DNA from: Paenimyroides ummariense
GTDB taxonomy: Bacteria; Bacteroidota; Bacteroidia; Flavobacteriales; Flavobacteriaceae
NCBI RefSeq assembly: GCF_900115115.1
Contig: NZ_FOVI01000004.1
Location: 124,001 to 188,000, forward strand
Direction: 5' to 3'
Length of the DNA: 64,000 bases
Below, one piece after another: positions 1 through 9,433 of this stretch. Numbering within the stretch: position 1 is the stretch's first letter; each line of letters opens with the position of its first letter. The notes under the pieces were generated by a model. It did no database searches. It worked only from the letters and a program-made list of their open reading frames with translations, and was not told the DNA's origin. Both the position numbers and the translations under genes were made by a program.

Positions 1-1648
1 AATTTTAGCACTACTTTCGTTGTTTGTACTTTCATGTGCAAGTCACGATAAACACAACAAACGCTATCATACAAAAATTGATGCGAAAAAATTAAAGAAA
101 GATGTTTCGTACGTTCAAAAGAGAATCACGAACATGCATCCCGATTTGTACTGGTACATTTCAAAAGAAGATCTGAATAAAAAATTCGACAGTTTATCGA
201 ATACTTTGAACGAACCTTTAACGCCGAATGAATTCTTCATGAAAATTAGTCCAGTTGTTGCATCGGTTCATCAGGGACACATGAGTATGGGGATGCTTAG
301 ACTAACATCGGCAGATTCATTAAAAAAGAAATACAAAGGTTCAGTTGATCCATTATCGAATTTTGAATATGAGTATTTGAACGACAGACTTTTTATTAAA
401 AGAAATAATTCTAAAACAGATACCATTCTGCAAACAGGTACAGAAATTATTGATATTAACGGAGTAAAACCTGCAGATCTTTTTACGAAATACCGAAAAA
501 CATTTACATCAGACGGATACAACCAAACGGCAATTCCTAAATTTTTTGCACGTAGAGTAAATTCGTTTTACATTAACGAATTAGGTTTTGTTGACAGTAT
601 TAAAATGAATGTGGTTTGTGCCGATACTGCTTTCTATTACACTGCAAAGAGAACATTTGAAAAATCGAAAAAAGAAAGAAAAGCGCTTGCAAAAAAAGCA
701 CTTGCTGACAAGAAAAATGATACGTTAAAAGATACTAAAATTGTTCAGACAGATACGTTACCAAAACTATCAAAAGAAGAACAAAAAATTAAAAAGAAGG
801 CTTTAAAAAAATTAGCTGGTCAAAAATATTATAAAAACGAATGGTTTGGTTACGATAGTAAAACCAAAACGTTTTCTAAACAAATAACGTATCCTGTTGC
901 GCAAGATAGTACGGTTGCGGTATTAAAAATCAGAGATTTTAGTAAAGGACGAATAAAAGTATATGATACCATTTTTGCCGAATTAAACAAACACAATGTA
1001 CAGAATTTAATCATAGATTTACGTGGAAATCCGGGTGGACGATTGAACGAAATTCACAAGCTGGCGCAATATTTAAACGATACCACTTTTGTATTTATAA
1101 AGCCTGCAACTATTACAAATCGTGCTACATTTCTAAATTTATACAGAGGTAAAAGCGTTGCAAGTAAAATTTTAGGTACACCTTTTATTTCTATTTTTTC
1201 AACAATCCGGGGATTAAGAGCTAGTAGAAATGAAGCAGGTGAGTTACAGGTTCCAATTAAATCGTCTAAAATAGCAGAACCAAAACCTTTGAACTACAAA
1301 AACAATATCTATGTAATTACCGATGGAATGACGTTTTCTGCGGCAGCCATTATTTCATCGCACTTAAAAGGTAGAAACCGTGCCATTTTTGTAGGCGATG
1401 AAACCGGTGGAACGTTCAACGGAACTGTTGCCGGAATTATGCCTAATGTGAAATTACCAAACAGTAAATTAGTTGTGCGCGTTGGTTTAATGACCATAAA
1501 ACCACATGAACAAACCGAAAAAGAAGGTTACGGTGTAATGCCCGATACGTACATAAAACCAACAATCGATGATTTTTTAAACGATAAAGACCCAGAATTA
1601 GACTGGATTTTAAACCAGATAAACCCAAACAGAAACGCTCTTAATTAA
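1..1648 (+). CDS. S41 family peptidase, lipoprotein (5' end outside window)
   Basis: C-terminal-processing-type serine protease of family S41, probably lipid-anchored and facing the periplasm. The frame is open to the window edge and reads ILALLSLFVLSC just before residue C, a lipoprotein signal peptide with the lipidated Cys at about base 35. The true start is therefore upstream and the TTG at base 20 is not the start. The protease core has LIIDLRGNPGG near base 1010, the likely nucleophile Ser in GMTFSAA near base 1336, and GDETGG near base 1397, all typical of S41. No PDZ domain is apparent. A Lys-rich stretch around bases 660-830 looks like a linker. The stop codon lies inside the terminator hairpin. 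Family call is firm; substrate unknown. Confidence 0.88.
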   Translation, partial: ILALLSLFVLSCASHDKHNKRYHTKIDAKKLKKDVSYVQKRITNMHPDLYWYISKEDLNKKFDSLSNTLNEPLTPNEFFMKISPVVASVHQGHMSMGMLRLTSADSLKKKYKGSVDPLSNFEYEYLNDRLFIKRNNSKTDTILQTGTEIIDINGVKPADLFTKYRKTFTSDGYNQTAIPKFFARRVNSFYINELGFVDSIKMNVVCADTAFYYTAKRTFEKSKKERKALAKKALADKKNDTLKDTKIVQTDTLPKLSKEEQKIKKKALKKLAGQKYYKNEWFGYDSKTKTFSKQITYPVAQDSTVAVLKIRDFSKGRIKVYDTIFAELNKHNVQNLIIDLRGNPGGRLNEIHKLAQYLNDTTFVFIKPATITNRATFLNLYRGKSVASKILGTPFISIFSTIRGLRASRNEAGELQVPIKSSKIAEPKPLNYKNNIYVITDGMTFSAAAIISSHLKGRNRAIFVGDETGGTFNGTVAGIMPNVKLPNSKLVVRVGLMTIKPHEQTEKEGYGVMPDTYIKPTIDDFLNDKDPELDWILNQINPNRNALN

Positions 1649-1660
1649 GAGCGTTTTTTA
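1633..1660 (+). terminator. Intrinsic terminator of the S41 gene
   Basis: Perfect palindromic stem AAACGCTC/GAGCGTTT with a short TTAATTAA centre, followed by a T run. The stop codon of the protease gene lies in the loop. Confidence 0.85.
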
Positions 1661-1705
1661 TTTAAATATTACCCGTTGTGTGTAATTAAAACATATTAAA
1701 TTTTC

Positions 1706-1826
1706 ACGTCAGTTCGAGTGGTTTTTCGTAGTGAAACGGAGAAAAATTGTATCGAGAACTACATAAAAAGACTTCTCGATACAAAATTCCTTCCACTTCG
1801 TTACAGAAATTTTACTCGAAGTGACG
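1706..1826. repeat. Intergenic inverted repeat, flavobacterial MITE-like or palindromic unit
   Basis: The outer arms CGTCAGTTCGAGTG (from 1707) and TACTCGAAGTGACG (to 1826) are complementary at 12 of 14 positions. An inner pair TATCGAGAA / TTCTCGATA (about 1749-1758 and 1773-1781) sits inside. From memory, elements of this form with the TCGAGAA core are common between genes of Flavobacterium and relatives. Only one copy was found here. It lies between two convergent genes. A short open frame across it is not considered a gene. Confidence 0.65.
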
Positions 1827-1867
1827 ATCTGTTAATATATTCAATACAGCGTTTGTTCATTATGAAT

Positions 1868-2473
1868 TTATTTAATCTCAATTTTTGGGAACGACCAATT
1901 ATAACGAACCGCTAAAATTCGAATTAAAATAATGGTTCCGGCGGTTCCAACATAAATTACATCGTCGTTTACATGTAGTAACTTCAAACCAAAAAACATA
2001 AATCCGCCCATTAAACAAGCGGTAGCATAAATTTCCTTTCTAAAAATTACCGGAATTTCGTTACAAAGAATATCGCGCGCAACTCCACCAAAACACGCCG
2101 TTACGGTTCCTAAAAGAATACAAACGATAGGACTAAAATTAATCGACAATCCTTTTTCGATACCAATAATCGTAAAAATACCGATACCAATGGTATCAAA
2201 CAAAAAAAGTGATGTTCTTAAAAAACTTAAATATTGCCTGAATATTATAGAGAGAATTGTTGCTGCTGTTACAATATAAAAAGTTTGCAGGTTAAGCAGC
2301 CAAAAAACCGGTGTGTTGCCTATAAGCAGATCGCGCAATGTACCGCCACCAATTGATGTTACCATGGCAATAACAAATACACCAAAAAAGTCCAGTTTTT
2401 TTTCGATTCCTGCCAATGCACCCGAAATTGCAAACGCAATAAGTCCTAAAATATCTAAAATAGAGAAAATCAT
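1868..2473 (-). CDS. Trimeric intracellular cation (TRIC/UPF0126, YicG-type) channel family protein
   Basis: Integral inner-membrane protein of 201 aa, the normal length for bacterial TRIC/UPF0126 proteins, which form trimeric cation-selective channels. Two homologous three-helix halves are visible, each with the family's glycine motif followed by Arg-Asp: SIGGGTLRDLL in the first and CFGGVARDIL in the second. Nearly all of the chain is hydrophobic. The start ATG overlaps the stop of the upstream RDD gene on the same strand by one base, so the two are probably co-transcribed and translationally coupled. Physiological ion and role cannot be read from sequence. Confidence 0.85.
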   Translation of the reverse strand: MIFSILDILGLIAFAISGALAGIEKKLDFFGVFVIAMVTSIGGGTLRDLLIGNTPVFWLLNLQTFYIVTAATILSIIFRQYLSFLRTSLFLFDTIGIGIFTIIGIEKGLSINFSPIVCILLGTVTACFGGVARDILCNEIPVIFRKEIYATACLMGGFMFFGLKLLHVNDDVIYVGTAGTIILIRILAVRYNWSFPKIEIK

Positions 2474-3201
2474 TATTTGCTTGTTAAATGATTAAAGTCG
2501 TTAATTACGGTTTGTATAAACTGATGCTGGTTTAAGTGTTGATTTTTTATGGTGGTAACTTCTTCAATTTTAGAAATAAGTTTATCGATCATTAATGTAT
2601 CGTTTTGTAAAATTGCGGTGTTGTAGGCTTTTTTAATGATGTTCATATCGTGGTCAGATAATCGCAATACGGTTGGAAAACTCACCACATATTCGTTTGA
2701 TAAATCATCTAAAAAACGGTGGTTTAATCGTACGTTCGATTTTAAACTGATAACGGTTGTATCGGTCACCATATCGCCCAATCGCTGACTTTTCTTACTA
2801 AAAATGATTCCTAAAATAGCGGGCAATCCTAACATAATAAAAATATCAACCAAACGGCAAATCCATCTGCTGAAATAATCAGAAAAACGTGCCTGATAAC
2901 CTTCAATCTTTACCACCCGAATTTTAAATACCATTTTACCGGGTGTTTGTCCGTTGGTCCAACTTTCAAAAAAAAGTGTGTAAAATATGTACGGAATCAT
3001 GATTACAAATGACAAAACGCCTTCTTCCCACCTATCGTTCATTTTAATTTTAAAAAAATCGAACATCAGGTAAAAAATGGCAATGGCGTAGGCAATTTTT
3101 ATGGCTTCATCAATAGCAAATGCTAAAATACGTTCGCCTAAAGACGCTGCCTTAAAATTTATTGCAACATTTTGTGCTGTGTTTATCGTTATTTCGGTCA
3201 T
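2473..3201 (-). CDS. RDD family membrane protein
   Basis: 242-aa protein with an N-terminal RDD domain (residues about 15-150). It has hydrophobic segments at about 25-45, 65-80 and 110-130, and the conserved GQTPGKMVFKIRVV and SRWICRLVD motifs. The C-terminal 90 residues are hydrophilic and helical. It is divergently transcribed from the SpoIIM/MoxR operon with only 19 bp between start codons. This pairing recurs in Bacteroidota, so it likely works with that membrane complex. RDD proteins are proposed transporters or membrane scaffolds; no specific function can be assigned. Confidence 0.82.
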   Translation of the reverse strand: MTEITINTAQNVAINFKAASLGERILAFAIDEAIKIAYAIAIFYLMFDFFKIKMNDRWEEGVLSFVIMIPYIFYTLFFESWTNGQTPGKMVFKIRVVKIEGYQARFSDYFSRWICRLVDIFIMLGLPAILGIIFSKKSQRLGDMVTDTTVISLKSNVRLNHRFLDDLSNEYVVSFPTVLRLSDHDMNIIKKAYNTAILQNDTLMIDKLISKIEEVTTIKNQHLNQHQFIQTVINDFNHLTSK

Positions 3202-3205
3202 TATT

Positions 3206-3213
3206 TATATTTT
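3206..3213 (+). promoter_or_regulatory. Possible -7 box for the SpoIIM/MoxR operon
   Basis: TATATTTT matches the Bacteroidota -7 consensus TAnnTTTG at 7 of 8 conserved or free positions and lies 7 bases before the ATG at 3221, inside the 19-bp divergent gap. No -33 element is clear. Weak evidence. Confidence 0.3.
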
Positions 3214-3220
3214 AGCAGTT

Positions 3221-4189
3221 ATGAGGGAAATTGCTTTTATAAAACAAAATAAAGAAAAATGGTTAAATATTGAGCAACAATTAACCGTAAAAAATAAAAT
3301 TTCTGCCGATGACTGGTCTCAAATGTATGTTCAGCTTACAAACGATCTGTCTTTTTCTCAAACGTATTTCCCAAAAAGCGATTTAACCGTTTACCTTAAC
3401 AACCTTGCAAGTACCGTACACCAAAAGGTTTACACCAATTACAAGTACGAAAAAAATGTGTTGAGTACTTTCTTTTTTTACGATGTTCCGTTGATCGCTT
3501 ACAAATACCGAAAGGTTTTATATTTCTCTCTTATTTTATTTATAGTTTTTGTAGCAATTGGTGCAGTTTCTGCTGCTTACGACGAACGTTTTGTCCGTTT
3601 GATATTAGGCGATGCCTATGTAAACAAAACATTAGACAATATTGCAAATGGCGATGCCATGGCGGTTTATAAAGGCGGATCGAACTGGGGAAGCGCCTTT
3701 GGAATAACGCTTAACAATTTGTATGTTGGTATGCGATGTTACATTTATGGCGTTTTTCTTGGGTTGGGAACTTTATATATCATGTTTCAGAATGCCATTA
3801 TGTTGGGCAGCTTTCAATACTTTTTTTACGAGAAAGGCGTTTTTAATGAAAGTATCCGTGGAATTTGGTTACATGGTTCAATGGAAATAATGGCAATTGT
3901 TATTGAAGTTTGTGCCGGTTTCATTCTGGGTGCAAGCATATTGTTTCCCGGAACGTACACACGCATGCAATCGTTAAAAATTGGTTTTAAAAACAGTTTT
4001 AAATTGTTTATAAGTACCATGCCTTTTACTATTTTTGCAGGATTGATCGAAGGATACATTACGCGTTACGCAAAAGAAATGCCTAATATTTTAAACTATT
4101 TAATTATAATTAGTACGTTGGGATTAATAACTTTTTACTATTTTATTTATCCTTATTTAGTACACAAAAAAACACTTAAAAATTCATAA
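3221..4189 (+). CDS. Stage II sporulation protein M (SpoIIM/DUF95)-like membrane protein
   Basis: 322-aa multi-pass membrane protein of the SpoIIM/DUF95 family, first gene of a tightly packed operon. The longer open frame from 3101 overlaps the divergent RDD gene by 100 bp. I use the ATG at 3221 (MREIAFIKQNKEKW), which gives the usual hydrophilic helical N-terminus followed by five or more membrane segments. The NLYVGMRCYIYGVFLGLGT region and the GIWLHGSMEI motif match the family core. There is no sporulation context: in Bacteroidota this family accompanies MoxR/DUF58 genes and is presumed part of a membrane complex. Two bases separate it from the next gene. Confidence 0.82.
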   Translation: MREIAFIKQNKEKWLNIEQQLTVKNKISADDWSQMYVQLTNDLSFSQTYFPKSDLTVYLNNLASTVHQKVYTNYKYEKNVLSTFFFYDVPLIAYKYRKVLYFSLILFIVFVAIGAVSAAYDERFVRLILGDAYVNKTLDNIANGDAMAVYKGGSNWGSAFGITLNNLYVGMRCYIYGVFLGLGTLYIMFQNAIMLGSFQYFFYEKGVFNESIRGIWLHGSMEIMAIVIEVCAGFILGASILFPGTYTRMQSLKIGFKNSFKLFISTMPFTIFAGLIEGYITRYAKEMPNILNYLIIISTLGLITFYYFIYPYLVHKKTLKNS

Positions 4190-4190
4190 T

Positions 4191-5150
4191 ATGTTTCAAC
4201 TTTTTAAACTGCGCGGGTTCGCCGAATATATTTCAGACACGTTTACTTTCATAAAATTTCAGGGAAAAAACTATTTTAAAAATTACCTAAAGTTTGCTTT
4301 TATTGCCTTGTTGCTTTTAATGGTTTCTATGTCTATGATCGGTACGTTTTATTACCGAGTTTTAACAACAACTTTAGGAACAACAATGGGTGGCGATACC
4401 TTTGATAATGCTTTTGTAAGCGAAAACGGTTTAATGTTAGGAATAGGTTTTCTAGCCCTTTTTATTATTTCGCTTTATCTTGGTATGTTAAATTATTCGT
4501 ACCCTGTATATTACATGCATTTGGTAGGAAAAAACGGTAATGAAAAACCATCGTTAAAATCAATTCGTGAACTCTTTAAAAACGATTTTGGCAGATTGCT
4601 ACTTTTTGGTTTGTTAAGCTTTCTTACGTTTATAATTGTAGGAATTATAGCCTTTTCAATAGCTGTTGTATTAAGTTTTGTAATTATAGGAATTTTTATA
4701 ATTATATTGTTGGTTCCGTTTTTTATAACCTGGTATTCGCTTACACTTTATTTTTATATCGATAAAAAACAAGACTTTTTTGCTGCGTTTAAACATGCAT
4801 TTTACACCATTACCAACAACTTTTGGAATATTGTAGGCGCAAGTTTGTGCATGTTGATTATTGTACAGGTATTAAGTACCATTGTTACCATGATTCCTTA
4901 CATGATAACTATTTTTGGATTTGTGTTCGGAATGCAAAGCTCGCAAAATGTAGATTCAGCCAATCTCTCTTCAAACATTTCAATAATGATGGTAATAATT
5001 GTTATAATTTATTGTTTTTCGATTTTGGTTTCTACGATTTTAAATCATTTGTTGTTGATACAAAACGGTTTGGTTTATTATTCTGAACGCGAAAAATTAG
5101 AATACAATTCAATGCGCCAATCTATTGATGAAATAGGAAAACATGAATAA
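4191..5150 (+). CDS. Multi-pass membrane protein of the MoxR/DUF58 operon
   Basis: 319 aa with about six strongly hydrophobic segments (residues about 30-50, 85-105, 140-170, 165-195, 220-250 and 275-300). It has a short basic N-terminus and a hydrophilic C-terminus. No catalytic motif is visible. It resembles the generic DUF4013/YciC-like membrane proteins found at this place in the cluster, but that link rests on position and topology rather than clear motifs. It begins two bases after SpoIIM and overlaps the next gene by 8 bp, so it is translated as part of the operon. Confidence 0.7.
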   Translation: MFQLFKLRGFAEYISDTFTFIKFQGKNYFKNYLKFAFIALLLLMVSMSMIGTFYYRVLTTTLGTTMGGDTFDNAFVSENGLMLGIGFLALFIISLYLGMLNYSYPVYYMHLVGKNGNEKPSLKSIRELFKNDFGRLLLFGLLSFLTFIIVGIIAFSIAVVLSFVIIGIFIIILLVPFFITWYSLTLYFYIDKKQDFFAAFKHAFYTITNNFWNIVGASLCMLIIVQVLSTIVTMIPYMITIFGFVFGMQSSQNVDSANLSSNISIMMVIIVIIYCFSILVSTILNHLLLIQNGLVYYSEREKLEYNSMRQSIDEIGKHE

Positions 5151-5940
5151 AACTCTTGCTTTTGCTGCCTTATTTTTAAGTTTATCGGCTTTTTCACAAG
5201 TTGGTCAACCGCTTGATACTATATCAAAACCACAGCAAATGGCAGCTGAAGTTGTTGAATTTACCGAAACCAATCTTGCAACCGATACGCTAACAAGTGC
5301 TTTGGTTCCGTTGAATAACGAGGATTTAAAACACCGAAAGTTTCGTGCCGATTTTAAAGAAAACTATTCGTCATCAGAATTTGAATACAACGTAAAAAAA
5401 GAAAGCGGCTTTTTAGCTCGGCTACGTGAATGGTGGCGTAATTTTTTAGATTGGTTTAAGACAGATACTAACGAATCTTCGTATATTTTAGATGAAATCA
5501 TCAACATTGTTCTTGTTTTCTTGGCGATAATAGCTTTCGGATTTTTGATTTATTACCTGAACAAAAAAGGATTTATCAAACTATTTTCTAAAAAGGAACA
5601 AACGGTTATCAACGAAAAATTCATTGAAGAAAACATTGATATTATCGATTTTAAGCTATTAACGCAACAGGCAAAACAAGAAAATAACTTGCGTAAAGCG
5701 GTTCGTTATTATTATTTATGGACATTAAAAAGCTGGTCACAAAATAATTTTATCGAGTATGAACCAAACAAAACAACCAAACAATACGTAGCAGAAATAA
5801 GCGATACGGCAAATAAAACGGCATTTAGCTACATATCTTACATTTACGATAATGTTTGGTACGGTTTACACGAAATTTCAGTTGAAGATTTTGAAAAAAT
5901 CGAACAACAATTCATCCAATTAATTAATAAAGAATCATGA
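5143..5940 (+). CDS. DUF4129 domain-containing exported membrane protein
   Basis: 265 aa. The N-terminal signal peptide is MKNTL-like (MNKTLAFAALFLSLSAFSQ), followed by a periplasmic stretch to residue about 115, one transmembrane helix (IINIVLVFLAIIAFGFLIYYL) and a cytoplasmic C-terminal DUF4129 domain. The domain is recognised by the paired helix motif KAVRYYYLWTLKSW and the later FSYISYIYDNVWYG segment. DUF4129 is often fused to transglutaminase-like proteins or encoded next to MoxR and DUF58, as here. It overlaps the genes on both sides (8 bp and 4 bp). Molecular function unknown. Confidence 0.82.
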   Translation: MNKTLAFAALFLSLSAFSQVGQPLDTISKPQQMAAEVVEFTETNLATDTLTSALVPLNNEDLKHRKFRADFKENYSSSEFEYNVKKESGFLARLREWWRNFLDWFKTDTNESSYILDEIINIVLVFLAIIAFGFLIYYLNKKGFIKLFSKKEQTVINEKFIEENIDIIDFKLLTQQAKQENNLRKAVRYYYLWTLKSWSQNNFIEYEPNKTTKQYVAEISDTANKTAFSYISYIYDNVWYGLHEISVEDFEKIEQQFIQLINKES

Positions 5941-7133
5941 AAACCGAATACATAAAATATTTCGTGTACTTTTTATTGGCTGCATTTGTTGTAATGTTCA
6001 TTCAATTGTACTTTCCAAACCCAATAAACTGGAATCGAAATTTTAATACGCAAAGTAAAGATCCGTATGGTTTGTATGTTTTTAATCAGGAACTTCCGCA
6101 TTTGTTGAAAGATCAAAAATTAGTAAAAACATCATTCACTCCGTACGAATATTTTTTAGACAACGAACAAGCACCACAAAGCAAAACAACCTATCTGTTT
6201 GTTGAAAATAAATCTGGTTTAGACGATGTTTCTGTTCAAGAACTATTAAAAAAAGTAAGCAACGGAGCCGATTTGGTTATTGCTTCGGAAAATTTTTACT
6301 ATGGAAACAGCTATATTTTAGACACTTTAAAGATTCATCTACACAATATTAAAACCAACAATTTACATTTTGTAAATAAAGGCAGTTCAACAGACACACT
6401 GAAAATTAAAGACGAATACAACAATATTTTTACGGTAAAAGATCCGGAGCATTATACAGCAATTGCAAAGCTTAACAACAACATTTCGTTTATAAGCACA
6501 AAATTTGGTAAGGGAACGGTTTACATAAGCTCCTCGCCTATTTTACTGACCAATTTTTACATTTTAAATAACGAAGCAAAATCGAGCATTTTTACAGAAG
6601 AATTTGTATCGTTCATTAAAAAGGAAAACGTTGTTTGGTTCGATGAAAACTACAATATTGGCGAGCGCGAAAGCAATAATTCAATTTTAAACGTAATATT
6701 CAAACATAAAAGTCTGCGTTTTGCTTGGTACACGTTAATCATTGGTTTGCTGCTTTACGTAATTTTCTACGGAAAACGTAAACAACGAATTGTTCCTGTG
6801 ATAGATCCGGTTAAAAATACAACGGTGGAATACATTGAAACTGTGGGGAATTTGTATTATCAAGAGAACAACCATACACAACTTTTAAACAAGCAAATTA
6901 AGTTTGCACTGTATTTTATTAGAACCGAATGGAAAATTATTACGCAGGATCTTAATCAAGATTTTAAAACTAAATTACAGCAAAAATCATTGGCGAATAC
7001 GGCAGATATCGATCAGTTTATTAATTTCATAACCAATTTTAATATCGATACAAAATATTCGCAAGCCGATTTAATTCAGTTTAACCAATTGTTAGAAAAA
7101 CTACATATAAACTATGGAAAATCAAGAAAATAA
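5937..7133 (+). CDS. DUF4350 domain-containing membrane protein
   Basis: 398 aa. It has an N-terminal membrane helix (YFVYFLLAAFVVMFIQLYF), an extracytoplasmic DUF4350 domain from about residue 30 to 240 that begins with the typical DPYGLYVFNQELPHLL segment, and a second helix at about 260-280 (FAWYTLIIGLLLYVIFYG). A helical cytoplasmic tail follows. It overlaps the preceding stop by 4 bp and the next gene's start by 20 bp. DUF4350 proteins are routinely found with MoxR and DUF58; no enzymatic residues can be named. Confidence 0.8.
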   Translation: MKTEYIKYFVYFLLAAFVVMFIQLYFPNPINWNRNFNTQSKDPYGLYVFNQELPHLLKDQKLVKTSFTPYEYFLDNEQAPQSKTTYLFVENKSGLDDVSVQELLKKVSNGADLVIASENFYYGNSYILDTLKIHLHNIKTNNLHFVNKGSSTDTLKIKDEYNNIFTVKDPEHYTAIAKLNNNISFISTKFGKGTVYISSSPILLTNFYILNNEAKSSIFTEEFVSFIKKENVVWFDENYNIGERESNNSILNVIFKHKSLRFAWYTLIIGLLLYVIFYGKRKQRIVPVIDPVKNTTVEYIETVGNLYYQENNHTQLLNKQIKFALYFIRTEWKIITQDLNQDFKTKLQQKSLANTADIDQFINFITNFNIDTKYSQADLIQFNQLLEKLHINYGKSRK

Positions 7134-8106
7134 CGAAATATCATTCAACAGCCGCATTCCTTTAACCGAGTTAAAAGAACAAATTGTAGCCATAAAAACC
7201 GAAATGCACAAAGTAATTGTGGGTCAGGAAGAATTAATCGATTTACTGTTGGTATCGTTAATTTCAAACGGACACGTTTTAATCGAAGGTGTTCCCGGAT
7301 TGGCAAAAACGTTAACGGCTAAATTGCTAGCAAAAACGGTTCAAACAGATTTTTCGCGCATACAGTTCACGCCCGATTTAATGCCTTCGGATATTTTAGG
7401 AACTTCGATTTTTAACAATCAAACCAATAATTTCGAGTTTAAATCAGGACCAGTCTTTTCAAATTTTGTTCTGATTGATGAAATTAACCGTGCACCTGCA
7501 AAAACACAGGCAGCTTTGTTTGAAGTAATGGAAGAACGCCAGATTACGATCGACGGAAAAACCTACGAAATGGAACAGCCGTTTTTGGTTTTGGCTACTC
7601 AAAATCCTATTGAACAAGAAGGAACGTATGCGTTGCCCGAAGCACAGTTAGATCGTTTTTTAATGAAGATAACCATTGATTATCCTACGTTAGAACAAGA
7701 AATTCAATTATTGCATTTAGAGCAAAGCAACGAACATTTTGATAAAACAAGTTTGATGAAACCTGCAATTAACGCACAACAATTGATTGAATTTCAACAA
7801 CTGGCTCAAAAAGTAATGATCGAACCGCATTTAATTCAGTTTATTGCTCAAATTGTAAATAATACGCGCAACCATAGTTTCTTGTATTTAGGTGCATCGC
7901 CGCGTGCTTCTATTGCAATTTTAAATGCAAGTAAATCGTTTGCATTGATTAACGGACGTGATTTTGTAACTCCGGATGATATTAAATATGTGGCGTATTA
8001 CGTACTAAATCACCGTTTAATTTTGGCTCCGGAACGCGAAATGGAAGGCATTACCATTAAAGATGTTGTAAAGCAGATTATTGATACTGTTGAAATTCCA
8101 CGCTAA
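7114..8106 (+). CDS. MoxR family AAA+ ATPase
   Basis: 330-aa cytoplasmic AAA+ ATPase, normal length for MoxR. The N-terminal helix ends with VIVGQEELIDLLLVSL. Walker A is GVPGLAKT (about residue 60), Walker B is VLIDEINRAPAKTQ (about 124), sensor 1 is ATQNPIEQEGTY and the arginine-finger region is PEAQLDRFLMKI. The C-terminal lid carries GASPRASIAI. MoxR enzymes usually act as chaperones that load metal or assemble protein complexes together with von Willebrand A or DUF58 partners, and the DUF58 gene follows after 4 bp. It is therefore likely the motor of this operon's membrane complex. Confidence 0.95.
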   Translation: MENQENNEISFNSRIPLTELKEQIVAIKTEMHKVIVGQEELIDLLLVSLISNGHVLIEGVPGLAKTLTAKLLAKTVQTDFSRIQFTPDLMPSDILGTSIFNNQTNNFEFKSGPVFSNFVLIDEINRAPAKTQAALFEVMEERQITIDGKTYEMEQPFLVLATQNPIEQEGTYALPEAQLDRFLMKITIDYPTLEQEIQLLHLEQSNEHFDKTSLMKPAINAQQLIEFQQLAQKVMIEPHLIQFIAQIVNNTRNHSFLYLGASPRASIAILNASKSFALINGRDFVTPDDIKYVAYYVLNHRLILAPEREMEGITIKDVVKQIIDTVEIPR

Positions 8107-8110
8107 TTAA

Positions 8111-9433
8111 ATGAAGTTTTTATATTTAAATACACGTTTTTATCTGGCATTGCTCATTGTAACCATTCTGTTTGCAATCGGCTTTTTTATGCCGTTTTTT
8201 TTCTACGTTGCATTAATTGTTCTGGCAGTTTTTGTTGCATTAATTGCTGTTGAACTATTTCTGCTGTTTCATAAAAAAGATGGAATTACTGTTGAAAGAA
8301 TGGTTCCTGAACGATTATCGAACGGAGATAAAAACGAAATAAGCTTAAATATAAAAAACAATTATCCTTTTGCGGTTACTATTGAAATTATAGACGAATT
8401 ACCTTTTCAGTTTCAAGAACGTAATTTCCTTTTAAGCAGTAATATAGAGAAGGATTCTAAAAAGCAGATCAACTATTCTATTGTTCCAAAAGAACGCGGA
8501 TTGTATCAATTTGGATCGACAAATATTTACGCAACCTCTTTAACTAAATTAATAAGCAAACGATATAAATCTGCTAAAAATGAAGAGGTTGCTGTTTATC
8601 CAAGTTTTTTAAATTTGCGTAAACACGAATTGCTGGCATCTAAAACGGCATTGCTTCCAAACGGAATAAAACGTACCCGAAAAGTTGGTCAGTCATCGGA
8701 ATTTGAACAGATTAAAGACTATGTTACCGGCGATGATTTACGACATGTAAACTGGAAAGCATCTGCCAAAAAAAAGCATTTAATGGTTAATCATTATCAA
8801 GAAGAAAAAGCGCAAAACGTGTATTTGTTGATTGATAAAGGCAGAACCATGAAAATGCCTTTTGACGGTATGTCGCTCTTAGATTATTCTATAAATGCGG
8901 CATTAATGCTAGCAAATATTTCCATTAAACGTCAGGACAAAGCCGGTTTGTGGACATTCGAAAAGAAAACCGATGTTTTTTTAAAAGCAGATAACAAAAT
9001 GTTGCAGATTCGTAAAATTGTCGATGCATTGTATCATATTGACACCAATTTTAAAGAATCGAATTACCAATATGTTTTATCCGACAGTTTAAAAAAGATT
9101 CAGAAACGCAGTTTGCTAATTTTGTTTACCAATTTTGAAACATTAGATGCTTTAAAACGACAATTACCGTATTTACGTGCCTTAGCAAAAAAACACGTTT
9201 TGCTGACCATTATTTTTGAAAACACGCTGTTGAATGACGTTCATAACCGCAAAATAAATTCAACAAAAGATATTTATATTCAAACAATAGTATCTAAATT
9301 TGTGCACGAAAAACAGTTGATTATTCAAGAACTGCAAATGCACGGCATAAAAACGGTTTACACCAAACCTGCAGATCTTTCGGTAAATCTTTTAAACAAA
9401 TATTTAGAAATTAAGCGACAAGAAATCATTTAA
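8111..9433 (+). CDS. DUF58 domain-containing protein (vWA-like MoxR partner)
   Basis: 440 aa. Two N-terminal membrane helices (residues about 10-55) are followed by a beta-rich region and the DUF58 signature IKDYVTGDDLRHVNWKASA at about 205. A vWA-like fold follows with a degenerate MIDAS (LLIDKGRTM, where the usual second Ser is Gly). Members pair with MoxR ATPases and this one lies 4 bp after it. It is probably the membrane-anchored partner or substrate adaptor. The next gene's ATG begins on the base after this stop. Confidence 0.9.
   Translation: MKFLYLNTRFYLALLIVTILFAIGFFMPFFFYVALIVLAVFVALIAVELFLLFHKKDGITVERMVPERLSNGDKNEISLNIKNNYPFAVTIEIIDELPFQFQERNFLLSSNIEKDSKKQINYSIVPKERGLYQFGSTNIYATSLTKLISKRYKSAKNEEVAVYPSFLNLRKHELLASKTALLPNGIKRTRKVGQSSEFEQIKDYVTGDDLRHVNWKASAKKKHLMVNHYQEEKAQNVYLLIDKGRTMKMPFDGMSLLDYSINAALMLANISIKRQDKAGLWTFEKKTDVFLKADNKMLQIRKIVDALYHIDTNFKESNYQYVLSDSLKKIQKRSLLILFTNFETLDALKRQLPYLRALAKKHVLLTIIFENTLLNDVHNRKINSTKDIYIQTIVSKFVHEKQLIIQELQMHGIKTVYTKPADLSVNLLNKYLEIKRQEII

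Noticed and set aside
1718..1915. 65-codon open frame
   Set aside because: Lies across the inverted repeat and the 3' end of the TRIC gene; no domain, no promoter.
3101..3220. N-terminal extension of the SpoIIM-like gene
   Set aside because: It would overlap the divergent RDD gene by 100 bp; the ATG at 3221 gives the normal family start.
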